Source: Bacteroidales bacterium
GTDB taxonomy: Bacteria; Bacteroidota; Bacteroidia; Bacteroidales; VadinHA17
Length of the DNA stretch: 64,000 bases
Direction: 5' to 3'
Assembly (NCBI GenBank): GCA_020201035.1
Contig: JAIVHO010000037.1
Location: 58,810 to 122,809, forward strand
Below, piece after piece: positions 17,816 to 25,905 of this stretch. Within the stretch, counting starts at the first letter, position 1; every line of letters starts with the position of its first letter. The notes beneath the pieces were generated by a model, which was not told the DNA's origin, did not search any database, and was given only the letters and a program-made list of their open reading frames with translations. Made by a program: the position numbers and the translations under genes.

Positions 17816-18496
17816 TTAATTAACTTTTGCATTCTCTTCCCTTCCTAATTGCTGAAGTTCATCAGAAAGGTATATGCTCCTGTTCTCCTCTGTTCCTGTT
17901 AGCCAGATCATTGCCCTTGCAACGGTACGGGCATGTATAGCCCTGTAAATTGAGAGTTTCCCTTTCAGGATAAAGCCAAGGGGTATAGCAAGCACCTTAG
18001 CCACTTCCTCAAAAAAACGAAAATCCTCTCTTTTCCCCAGCAACAGGGATGGTCTTGCTATCACCGTACGGTTATATTTCAGCTTTTTGATATCATTCTC
18101 CATCTCTCCCTTAATTCTCCTGTAGAAGTTTTTTGAAGAGGCGTCTGCCCCAAGGGATGAAACAACAGCTATTCTGCCGGCCCCTCTCTTTTTTGCCTCC
18201 GATGCTATTCTCACAACCATGTGCCTGTCTGTCTCCTCCTCCTGTGACACGGATCCTGCTTTACGCAGGGTTGTGCCAATTGCAATATAGACATCATCAC
18301 CCCGCATCTGATCGCTGTAAGATGGAACATCTCTGATATCAGCCAGGTGTTCCACCACCTTGATATGTTCAATATTAAGAGGTCTCCTTGTAAATACCTT
18401 GACAGTGCTGTACCTCATACTGCGTATCAGTTCTTCAACCAGATGCCTTCCTACCAGTCCGGTAGCCCCAAATACCAGGGCTGTTCTGTTTTCCAT
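17816..18496 (-). CDS. NAD(P)-binding SDR-like protein (HTATIP2/TIP30 type)
   Basis: A 226-residue atypical short-chain dehydrogenase. The Rossmann motif is ALVFGATGLVGRHLVEEL at the N-terminus; DVYIAIGTTLRKAGS and AVVSSLGADASSKNFYRR are typical of the HTATIP2-like group. A YxxxK-like NFYRRIKGEME follows. Start taken at MENRTALVFG, 9 bases behind a GGAAAG, instead of the track's start 13 codons upstream. Substrate unknown. It is a singleton between lemA and pmbA. Confidence 0.8.
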   Translation of the reverse strand: MENRTALVFGATGLVGRHLVEELIRSMRYSTVKVFTRRPLNIEHIKVVEHLADIRDVPSYSDQMRGDDVYIAIGTTLRKAGSVSQEEETDRHMVVRIASEAKKRGAGRIAVVSSLGADASSKNFYRRIKGEMENDIKKLKYNRTVIARPSLLLGKREDFRFFEEVAKVLAIPLGFILKGKLSIYRAIHARTVARAMIWLTGTEENRSIYLSDELQQLGREENAKVN

Positions 18497-18636
18497 AATC
18501 TTTCCTTTCGTAAATTTTTCATCAATAACCGTCAAACATCCGGAACCATGCTCTGTTCATTACAGCCATTGTCAGGGCAAATATATCAGGTTTTAAATGA
18601 GCACCGGTTCCCGCGGTGAACTGGCAGCACATATTT

Positions 18637-19956
18637 CTATATACCACTGAAATCCACATCATTGAAGAGCATAGATGGAATCTGCCATGATGAATTCAGG
18701 TAAGGGTCATTACCTGTCTCGGCCAGCCTCTTCCATATCTCCTTCATGTTGCCTGAGATATTCATTTCAGATACCGGGTGTAATATTTCCCCGCGCTCAA
18801 TATAAAAACCTTCAATACCGAAGGAGAAGTCGCCGGTAGAGCCATTGCTGTTGCCGCCATTAAATCCGGTAACAAGAACCCCTTTTTGAACCTGCCCTGC
18901 AAGTCCGGAAAAATCATTTTCCCCGTGGCCGAAAATAAGGTTTGAGGTATCTCCTGAATTGGGATTCATCTCCAGCTTTCGGCCATAATAGGTATTTATA
19001 TAGTAATCCTTAAGCACACCTTTTTCTATCATTGTGCGCCTGCGCATTGCCAGTCCCTCGCTGTCAAAATAAGCTGACCCCTGCCCTGATATTACAAAGG
19101 GATCATCTGTTACCGTAAGTGCTTCGGATGCAATCTGTGTCTCCAGTGCATCAATCAGGAAGGAGTTTTTCTGCTGGATTGAGCTGCCATTCATGGCGGT
19201 TATCACCGCTCCCAGGAGTCGGCCCGCAATTCTGTTCTCAACTATCATGGACATACGTCCTGATGCTATTTTACGCTGACCAATCTTACGAATAGCCCGG
19301 TCAAGTGCTTTTTCACCAATACCTTTTCTCTGAAGCCTGTTATAAAAAAGAGAATTCTCACTCCAGTATCCTTCGGGTCGGGCCTCACCGCTCCTAACGG
19401 ATACAGAAGCACCCATCCCAAAAAAGGTATTTGCTTTTTCTCCCCTGAAGCCATTGCTTGTGACCATAAACCTGTTGCTATATCCGTCTGAATATCCTGC
19501 AGATACAGAAATTATTCTCTCGTCACTCCCCGCTATCTCTTTCTCTGCTGCAAATGCTGCATCTATCCGGGTGCGGGGATCTACCGATTCAATTGTCTCA
19601 TCCCACAGTTTAAGATCCGGACCGCCTCCCTGATAGTAGAGGCCCGGGTCAGGAAGAGCCCTCAGCGGATCCTCAGAAAGAAACCGGGTAGCAGACACTG
19701 CCTCCTGAATAAACCTTTTCACCTCCGAGGCATCATCAAGCCTGTTTGTTGAATGGGCAGAAAACTTATTATCGACAAGTAACCTGATTGAGAGTCCCAT
19801 CTGATCTGACTGTTCAAGTTTATCAATTTTGCCCTCCCTTACTTCAACAGCACTGCTTTTACTATCTGATATTATCACTGCCGACTCCTGTGCCCCGCTG
19901 TCAAGGGCTATATTTATGGCCCTTTCGGCCAGTCTCTGTTTTTCCTTTGCTGTCAT
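18637..19956 (-). CDS. TldD/PmbA family protein, PmbA-like subunit
   Basis: A 439-residue member of the TldD/PmbA protease family (U62). It lacks the HExxxH of TldD, as PmbA (TldE) subunits do, and carries the family's C-terminal pattern: GQGSAYFDSEGL, GDTSNLIFGH and VTGFNGGNSNGSTGDFSFG. It follows the tldD-like gene after 30 bases, and the two products are expected to form the heterodimer that cleaves unfolded peptides. No microcin or modified-peptide gene was seen nearby. Confidence 0.9.
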   Translation of the reverse strand: MTAKEKQRLAERAINIALDSGAQESAVIISDSKSSAVEVREGKIDKLEQSDQMGLSIRLLVDNKFSAHSTNRLDDASEVKRFIQEAVSATRFLSEDPLRALPDPGLYYQGGGPDLKLWDETIESVDPRTRIDAAFAAEKEIAGSDERIISVSAGYSDGYSNRFMVTSNGFRGEKANTFFGMGASVSVRSGEARPEGYWSENSLFYNRLQRKGIGEKALDRAIRKIGQRKIASGRMSMIVENRIAGRLLGAVITAMNGSSIQQKNSFLIDALETQIASEALTVTDDPFVISGQGSAYFDSEGLAMRRRTMIEKGVLKDYYINTYYGRKLEMNPNSGDTSNLIFGHGENDFSGLAGQVQKGVLVTGFNGGNSNGSTGDFSFGIEGFYIERGEILHPVSEMNISGNMKEIWKRLAETGNDPYLNSSWQIPSMLFNDVDFSGI

Positions 19957-19986
19957 TTTTCAATAGTTTTATTTAAAGCCACCTTA

Positions 19987-21513
19987 TCAGTTTGTACCTC
20001 CAACGGTGAGCTTCTTAACGAGTATTGAAGGAAGTCCGCATGTTACAGGCACCGTCTGGCCATCCTTCCCGCATGACCAGGTACTGTTATCTATAAGATA
20101 ATCATCAGCTGCCATTGTTATATCTGCAAGAGCCTGCGGGCCGTTTCCTATTATATTGATATCCTTTATGGGCTGAGTGAGTTTGCCCTTTTCAATCAGG
20201 TACCCTGACTTGGCAAAAAAGGTAAAATCTCCTGCGCCTATTTTCACCTCCCCGTTTGAAAACTGATCCACATATACTCCGTAATCAATATTATTAAATA
20301 TCTCTTCCCGGGTAAAGGGTCCGGCTTCCATATAGGTAGCTCTCATCCTGGGAAGGGGCATATTCCTGAAATCCTGTCTCCGGCCGTTACCGGTAGGATT
20401 AACACCGTAGTAAGCTGCGCTTATGCGATCATGTATATAGCTGTTGAGCACCCCGTCCTTGACCAGGTATGTTTTCTGCACCTCATTACCTTCGTCATCA
20501 ATGTTTAGGGACCCCCTGTTATTGAGAAGGGTTCCGTCATCAATTATATTGACAAAATCTGCTGCAACTTTTTTTCCCATCTTATCACTGAAAATGGAGG
20601 TTCCCTTTCTGTTGAAATCTGCCTCAAAAGTGTGCCCTATTGCTTCATGAAGGAGTATTCCCGATCCACCGGCGCCCATCACCACCGGCATCTCTCCGGC
20701 CCTGGGCTTTACCGCATCAAACAGCAGATTGGTATTATTCACAACCTCAGCCGATAGCTCATCTACGAGGCTTTCGCTAATCCATTCAAAACCGGTACGG
20801 AACGACCGTGACGAGTAGGAGTTTTCTATCTGACTTCCCTTCTGCATTATACAGACCACAGACATACTCACCAGAGGACGGTAGTCCCATGAAAGCATCC
20901 CTTCCGAATTATAAAACATTATTCGCGAAGTTTCATCATTAATGGAGGCACTCACCTTTACAACCTTGCTGTCAAGAGAGAATACCCTGTCATTGAGCAT
21001 TTGCAAAAAGGGCACCTTTTCACCCACAGACACATCTTCCCACCGCTTCTTCAGTTCATAAAAGGAGGCTGGCGCCTTCTCAGTTAATGGGCTGGCCGAA
21101 AAGGAGTTTCCGGACGAAGCTATATTGGCTGCCATCAGTGCGGCATCAGACATTGATTTCTCATTTACTGATTCCGAATAGGCGAAACCGGTCTGGTCAC
21201 CCTTCAGTACACGTATACCCACTCCGTAGTCAATATTGGAAAAAGCCCTGTTAACAGTACCATCCTGCAGGGCAAGTGCGTTTGATATTTTATGCTCAAA
21301 GAAAAGATCTGCATAATCTCCTCCCCGTGACATTGCTACCGAGACAATTTTTCTCAGTATTTCGGGTGTTACACCAAAGTGATCAAGATACTCTTTCACA
21401 TTTTCAGATATTACGGCACTGCTGCAGGAACCGGCGAGTGATGGCAGAAGCATTACACCGGCCACGGCAGAACTGCCTGTTTTAATAAACGTTCTCCTGT
21501 TAAGGTTCATCAT
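19987..21513 (-). CDS. TldD-like metalloprotease with Tat signal
   Basis: A 508-residue TldD-family subunit with the zinc motif LLHEAIGHTFEAD (HExxxH). The N-terminus MMNLNRRTFIKTGSSAVAG is a twin-arginine export signal, followed by a possible lipobox before C30 (SLAGSC). This implies export, whereas E. coli TldD is cytoplasmic. Its partner PmbA-like protein downstream shows no signal peptide, so either the partner is not exported or the signal is used differently. That mismatch is worth noting. Confidence 0.9.
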   Translation of the reverse strand: MMNLNRRTFIKTGSSAVAGVMLLPSLAGSCSSAVISENVKEYLDHFGVTPEILRKIVSVAMSRGGDYADLFFEHKISNALALQDGTVNRAFSNIDYGVGIRVLKGDQTGFAYSESVNEKSMSDAALMAANIASSGNSFSASPLTEKAPASFYELKKRWEDVSVGEKVPFLQMLNDRVFSLDSKVVKVSASINDETSRIMFYNSEGMLSWDYRPLVSMSVVCIMQKGSQIENSYSSRSFRTGFEWISESLVDELSAEVVNNTNLLFDAVKPRAGEMPVVMGAGGSGILLHEAIGHTFEADFNRKGTSIFSDKMGKKVAADFVNIIDDGTLLNNRGSLNIDDEGNEVQKTYLVKDGVLNSYIHDRISAAYYGVNPTGNGRRQDFRNMPLPRMRATYMEAGPFTREEIFNNIDYGVYVDQFSNGEVKIGAGDFTFFAKSGYLIEKGKLTQPIKDINIIGNGPQALADITMAADDYLIDNSTWSCGKDGQTVPVTCGLPSILVKKLTVGGTN

Positions 21514-21720
21514 GGTTTCGGTTTGCAGGTTTAAACCGCAATATACAACTAAGTGATAACCTATAGATATTACTATTGCAACAGAATCTTTAAAATTAAC
21601 AATAAAAAGGAGGTTATTGTTTCCTGGCAGGATATGACTGGCTATATAACTCTGGCAGGCAGTTTCTGATTACTGCTTCTGAATGATTATCGCTGGCTCC
21701 GTACCAACTCTACTCTCTCT

Positions 21721-21934
21721 GCCAGGTCCCGCCCTTTAATGCCTGTGGGTGAACATTGATTCAGCCAGCGTGTGTCAGGTCAGCCCTTGAATGCCTGTGG
21801 GTGAATATTGATTCAGCCAGCGTGTGCCAGGTCAGCCCTTGAATGCCTGTGGGTGAATATTGATTCAGCCAGCGTGTGCCAGGTCAGCCCTTGAATGCCT
21901 GTGGGTGAATATTGATTCAGCCAGCGTGTGCCAG
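21721..21934. repeat. 52-bp tandem repeat, four units plus partial
   Basis: Units begin at 21721, 21773, 21825 and 21877, plus a partial GCCAGG at 21929. Each reads GCCAGGTCAGCCCTTGAATG then CCTGTGGGTGAATATTGATT then CAGCCAGCGTGT. Units 2-4 are almost identical and unit 1 is diverged. The last unit contains the stop and final codons of the DUF134 gene. The remainder of 21514-21720 shows nothing I can support. Confidence 0.93.
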
Positions 21935-22195
21935 GATTGTTTTGCCTTCCACAAAAGCTCTTGCAATTGTCCTGAGGGCCCTGTTATAGATTCGTGTAAG
22001 TGTTGGCCGTGAGATATTCATAAAATCAGCTGCTTCCTCCTGAGAGAGGCCATCATATTCCACGAGCCTGAGGCTTTCATACTCCTCTATCTTAAGAAGA
22101 GCCTCTCCTGGTGTATATGTAGCTATTCCAAACGGCTTAAAACCCTCCATTCTGGGTGGTGATACCACCTTTCTCTCCTTACGCGGTCTTGCCAT
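21917..22195 (-). CDS. DUF134 family DNA-binding protein
   Basis: A 92-residue basic protein. MARPRKERKVVSPP, then FKPFGI, EALRL-like EYESLRLVEYDGLSQEEAADFMNISRPTLTRIYNRA is the DUF134 sigma-70 region 4-like helix-turn-helix. Members often sit near NifX/NifB-type iron-sulfur or metal genes, but none is present here. The C-terminus LAHAG is encoded inside the 52-bp repeat. It overlaps the upstream small membrane protein gene by 17 bases, so the two are co-expressed. Confidence 0.85.
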   Translation of the reverse strand: MARPRKERKVVSPPRMEGFKPFGIATYTPGEALLKIEEYESLRLVEYDGLSQEEAADFMNISRPTLTRIYNRALRTIARAFVEGKTILAHAG

Positions 22196-22424
22196 TTTCC
22201 TCTTTTTTCAGCAGGGCTCTAATATCGGGAAAAATATAGAAAAAAAATAAACCCGCTGAGAGTAGAAGCAATATTTTCCCTGCTAAACAGAAGGGCCCGC
22301 AGTAAAAATCATCACCCAGGCCAAAAAGACATGTAGTACAGCCGACAAACGCCATGATAAGATAATCTGCCATTATTATCAATGGCAGAACCACCAGCAG
22401 CTTAAACCAGAGCAATTTTTTCAT
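22179..22424 (-). CDS. Small two-helix membrane protein with four cysteines
   Basis: An 81-residue protein I do not recognise. Helix 1 is residues ~7-28 and helix 2 about 49-68. Between them lies a short loop with GCTTCLFGLGDDFYCGPFC, two cysteine pairs that could bind metal or form disulfides. The C-terminal tail is charged (LKKEENGKTA) and overlaps the DUF134 start. The pairing suggests that DUF134 regulates, or is regulated with, this protein. Confidence is for gene reality, not function. Confidence 0.7.
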   Translation of the reverse strand: MKKLLWFKLLVVLPLIIMADYLIMAFVGCTTCLFGLGDDFYCGPFCLAGKILLLLSAGLFFFYIFPDIRALLKKEENGKTA

Positions 22425-22523
22425 AACCTCCCATTATCAGTTATATTTTGGTGATCAAAAGATAATGAACCTGCGTTCATTTACCAATTAAAACTGCAAC
22501 TAAACACGAGATTATGATTACAA

Positions 22524-22799
22524 TCAGCGAGAAAGATGATCCCGGTCACTATTATTTTCTTTCCCGATCAATGCAGGTATTCCGCCCCTGTCAAGTTCCA
22601 CCCTCACGTTATTATTGACACCCGAGAGGACTATTATTGTCCCGTTTTGCTTCAGCATTTTTACCGCGGACTTAAAATTTCGCATTTCGGTTGATTTCAT
22701 TACCTCTGAAAATTCCCTTGCGGAGCCAAAAAAGAAGGGACACCTGAGGGTATACCCCGGGCTATAAGGGTAAAGAATTTGGGGGCGAATACTCTTTCC
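22524..22799 (-). pseudogene. SulP-type anion transporter remnant (STAS domain)
   Basis: Not in the ORF track. The minus frame is open from 22799 to the stop at 22524-22526. Its translation has the pattern of a SulP C-terminal STAS domain: YTLRCPFFFGSAREFSEVM, then KMLKQNGTIIVLSGV and NNNVRVELDRGGIPALIGKEN. The central STAS strand with the conserved D-S/A-T-G is missing; STEMRNFK joins directly to the later helix. All membrane segments are absent and there is no start. I read it as the scar of a deleted transporter. Confidence 0.6.
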
Positions 22800-22847
22800 A
22801 TGTTACCTGATATCGGGATTTTTTATAATTGTTCTTCTTCTGGTTTG

Positions 22848-23582
22848 CTATCCAGCCTGGCGGGCCACCACACGATGATCCAGTGCAATGCTCAGGGACA
22901 TCATCCTTCGTATTGCAATTTGATTATCAACAACTACAGGCTTTTTTATCACCCCTCCCATAATAATCACAAATGCAACATCAGAAATAGGGAAAAGAGC
23001 CGGATAACCGGTTTCCAGCCCCAGAGTTCCTATATTGGATATCAAAAAGGAGCCGAAACTGTTGCGGGGAAGTCCTAGTCCCGGGACAGGGATACTCAGG
23101 TTAATGGTAATTATCCTTACCAGTCTGAATACCCACCCCCTGAATGGCCAGGGAATCAAAGTAATAATTCCCCCGGATTTCATTGTACTATTCTCCTTCC
23201 CTGTACGTTTCTCCCTGATCTTTTCCCTTAACAAATGTGCTGCCTCTGAAAGAGTAAGCCTGTCTGCCTGGTTCAGTCTTACGGAACTCATCCGTGATCC
23301 ATCCAGCAGTACACTCACCGTGGCATCAACCTGTTTACGCTGTATGACCCTTCCGCGCCGGATATAACAGTTCAGTTCCGGGACCTCTTCTCTAAGGGCT
23401 CTTGCAACAACGAGGGTAAAAAAATGGGTAAGAGTAACTTTCTCTCCCTCTCTTCTCTTTCCGGCAATATAATCCTCCAGACCGGTAACATCTATCTCCA
23501 CCGCTCCAAATATCTTCGAATCTGAAGGTTTGCGGTAGATTGAAGATGCAATCTTCCTCCATTCAGTGTTTAGGTTATCCAT
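22848..23582 (-). pseudogene. E2-like acyltransferase, C-terminally truncated, catalytic Asp lost
   Basis: A 244-residue member of the small 2-oxoacid-dehydrogenase-acyltransferase/CAT-fold family without lipoyl domain. MDNLNTEWRKIASSIYRKPSD, FGAVEIDVTGLEDYI, FGSFLISNIGTLGLETGYPALFP and MSLSIALDHRVV are typical. The family's catalytic HxxxDG should follow, but here it reads HRVVARQAG and stops, so the Asp and the last ~20-25 residues are missing. The abrupt end abuts the SulP remnant, so a deletion or decay is likely. A shortened but expressed protein cannot be excluded. Confidence 0.65.
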
Positions 23583-23776
23583 CCTATAAAAGTAACAATT
23601 GCTTATATTTTTAATGACGGCGTTATCAGAAATATTATCTGCTGACCTGCCCCGCTATTGGTTACATCACACCAGGGCCTTAACTGCACGTTATTCCTTG
23701 CTGATAAATCCGAAGGATATTTATTTTATCACCTTCTCACCAAAATTTACTATTTTGCGCCTCCAAATTATTTATC

Positions 23777-24385
23777 ATGTCAGTAAAAAACAGATCTATT
23801 CTGCTTATCCTCTTTATCCTGTTTGCTGATCAGGCTCTGAAGATATGGATTAAGACATCCTTTACCATTGGAGAGGAAATACATCTCCTGGGAGACTGGT
23901 TTATCCTCCATTTTATTGAAAATAACGGAATGGCATTCGGCATGGAGTTTGGCGGGGAGACCGGTAAAGTTATACTGAGTCTCTTCAGAATTGTGGCATC
24001 TGTTGCCATAGGATGGTATATACTGCACCTTATAAAACAGAAAGCTCCGGCCGGACTAATACTTGCAGTAAGCGCAATATTTGCCGGAGCGGTTGGTAAC
24101 ATTATTGACAGCCTCTTCTACGGCATGATATTTACTGAAAGCTGGTTTGAACCTGCGGTAATGTTTCCCCCCGAAGGCGGCTATTCAGGGTTTCTTCACG
24201 GCAGGGTGGTGGATATGCTCTATTTCCCTGTTATTGACGGGGCATGGCCATCATGGGTGCCCTTTAAAGGAGGAGAGTCCTTCCTGTTTTTCAGACCGGT
24301 ATTTAATCTGGCCGATACGGCTGTTACCACCGGCGTTTTCACAATTATTCTCTTTCAGCGGAGATTTTTCAAGGACCTTGACTAA
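23777..24385 (+). CDS. lspA: Lipoprotein signal peptidase
   Basis: A 202-residue signal peptidase II removing signal peptides from prolipoproteins. Four transmembrane segments are seen. The aspartyl catalytic dyad lies in GNIIDSLFYG (~113) and FNLADTAV (~176), and the conserved ENNGMAFG is present. An insert between TM3 and TM4 (PEGGYSGFLHG ... PFKGGESF) makes it longer than E. coli LspA, as in other Bacteroidota. A weak -7-like TATTTTG lies at 23751. It faces the ArsR regulator tail to tail (3 bases). Confidence 0.95.
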   Translation: MSVKNRSILLILFILFADQALKIWIKTSFTIGEEIHLLGDWFILHFIENNGMAFGMEFGGETGKVILSLFRIVASVAIGWYILHLIKQKAPAGLILAVSAIFAGAVGNIIDSLFYGMIFTESWFEPAVMFPPEGGYSGFLHGRVVDMLYFPVIDGAWPSWVPFKGGESFLFFRPVFNLADTAVTTGVFTIILFQRRFFKDLD

Positions 24386-24388
24386 TTA

Positions 24389-24688
24389 CTATTTACACAT
24401 ACTGACACAGTTGATGATATTCTTAAGGTTCTCATGCTTAAGAGAGTAAAAGGTATTCTTTCCTTCGCGTCTTGAAATCAGCACACCCTTATCCTTCAAA
24501 ATACCAAGGTGATGAGATGTGGTTGATTGTTCTATTCCAAGATTTTCATGCAGCTCTGTCACGGTGAGTTCCTGTCCCTCTTCCAGCAGTCCAATAATAG
24601 CTATTCGCATCGGGTGAGCAATAGCTTTCAGCATATTGGCAGCTCTTTCAAACTGTCCCGGATCAATTGTATTAACTCCCATCTTCAA
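24389..24688 (-). CDS. ArsR-type winged-helix regulator
   Basis: A 99-residue transcription factor. FERAANMLKAIAHPMRIAII and VTELHENLGIEQSTTSHHLGILKDKGVL (HTH) followed by the wing ISRREGKNTFYSL are the ArsR/SmtB fold. The metal site of alpha-3 (ELCVCD) is absent; two cysteines, C-x4-C, end the protein (NCVSMCK), so a redox or metal sensor at alpha-5 is possible. It is divergent from the polyprenyl synthase over a 131-base, very AT-rich region in which it probably binds. Confidence 0.88.
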   Translation of the reverse strand: MKMGVNTIDPGQFERAANMLKAIAHPMRIAIIGLLEEGQELTVTELHENLGIEQSTTSHHLGILKDKGVLISRREGKNTFYSLKHENLKNIINCVSMCK

Positions 24689-24720
24689 AATTATTTAATT
24701 ATCTGATCAAATTGATGTTG

Positions 24721-24728
24721 CAAATATA
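24721..24728 (-). promoter_or_regulatory. -7 element for the ArsR gene
   Basis: TATATTTG on the minus strand, 33 bases before the ATG. Confidence 0.55.
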
Positions 24729-24792
24729 TATAAATATGTTAATATGTTAAATGCATTATTTGCTAAATTGAGCAGCCAGTAAATATTATTTA

Positions 24793-24800
24793 TATATTTG
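24793..24800 (+). promoter_or_regulatory. -7 element for the polyprenyl synthase gene
   Basis: TATATTTG, with ATTG 22 bases upstream (24767-24770) as a -33 half. It lies 20 bases before the ATG. Confidence 0.6.
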
Positions 24801-24819
24801 AAGCTGTTAAGCTGAGAAT

Positions 24820-25794
24820 ATGTCAAAACTTCGTTCCATCCGCAGGCCTGTTGAAGAAGAGATGCAAAGGTTTGAAGGCTATTTCAACGATACCCTCAAA
24901 AGCGATGTTCCTCTTCTCAGGATAATTTTAAACTATATTCTTCGGCGCAAGGGAAAACAGATGCGGCCGTTACTGGTATTTATATCAGCAGGTATGAACG
25001 GAACCATTAATGAATCAACCTTCGTAGCCGCTACCCTGATTGAGCTTCTTCATACAGCAACACTTGTTCATGATGATGTTGTTGATGACAGCCATGAACG
25101 AAGAGGTGCGCTCTCCATCAATGCATTATGGAACTCCAAGATTGCAGTTCTTACCGGGGATTACATGCTATCCCAGGGTTTGCTGATCAGTGTGCGAAAA
25201 AACCGCTTTGACCTGCTGGAGCTGGTCAGCGAGGCCGTTCAGTCTATGAGTGAAGGAGAGTTGCTTCAGCTTCAGAAATCACGTAAGCTCAATATTACGG
25301 AAGAGGTATACTTCGAAATTATCAGGATGAAGACAGCTTCTCTGATTGCAGCCTGTACAGCATGTGGCACATCATCTGTAACCGATGATCCTGAACAGAT
25401 CAGAATTATGAAGGATCTGGGAGAAAATATTGGCATTGCTTTCCAGATACGGGATGATCTTCTTGACTATACCGGAAACGGACTGACAGGTAAGCCGGGA
25501 GGGAATGATATCAGGGAGAAAAAAATTACCTTACCTCTGATTCACGCGCTGCAACAGGTATCTTCAACCGAACGACGGCGTATAATGTCAATTTTAAAAC
25601 AGAAACGTAAGTCGGGGCGGGAGGTAAATTCCGTAATAAGTTTTGTTAAGGATAACAACGGACTCTCCTACGCTGAAACAATGATGGAAAAATATCATGA
25701 CAAAGCTCTTGCAATCCTGGATACCTTTCCGGATTCTGATTACAGGGATTCAATGGGTGAATTTATAAATTTTACAACATTGCGTAATAAATAG
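24820..25794 (+). CDS. Polyprenyl diphosphate synthase
   Basis: A 324-residue all-helical trans-prenyltransferase making the long isoprenoid tail, probably of menaquinone. First aspartate-rich motif LVHDDVVDDSHERRG (~84-98); second FQIRDDLLDYTG (~208-219). GKQMRPLLV and the substrate-binding GEMLQ-like SEGELLQLQ are present. Residues before the first DDxxD are small (A, T), consistent with long-chain products. Idi (60.2 kb) supplies precursor isomers. Confidence 0.92.
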   Translation: MSKLRSIRRPVEEEMQRFEGYFNDTLKSDVPLLRIILNYILRRKGKQMRPLLVFISAGMNGTINESTFVAATLIELLHTATLVHDDVVDDSHERRGALSINALWNSKIAVLTGDYMLSQGLLISVRKNRFDLLELVSEAVQSMSEGELLQLQKSRKLNITEEVYFEIIRMKTASLIAACTACGTSSVTDDPEQIRIMKDLGENIGIAFQIRDDLLDYTGNGLTGKPGGNDIREKKITLPLIHALQQVSSTERRRIMSILKQKRKSGREVNSVISFVKDNNGLSYAETMMEKYHDKALAILDTFPDSDYRDSMGEFINFTTLRNK

Positions 25795-25905
25795 CAATTA
25801 AACAAAACCGGTTTTATTTTATGCAGCCATCCAATCAATTAACAAGAGCTGCGTTATTGCCCGGAAAAGATGAATTAACCCAAATTAAACTTGAAACAAT
25901 TATCT

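Noticed and set aside
21721-21934. CRISPR-like appearance of regular 52-bp repeats
   Set aside because: Units are contiguous with no unique spacers, there are no cas genes, and the last unit is coding DNA of DUF134.
22779-23078. 99-residue plus-strand ORF in the acyltransferase region
   Set aside because: Shadow of the minus-strand acyltransferase; no family pattern.
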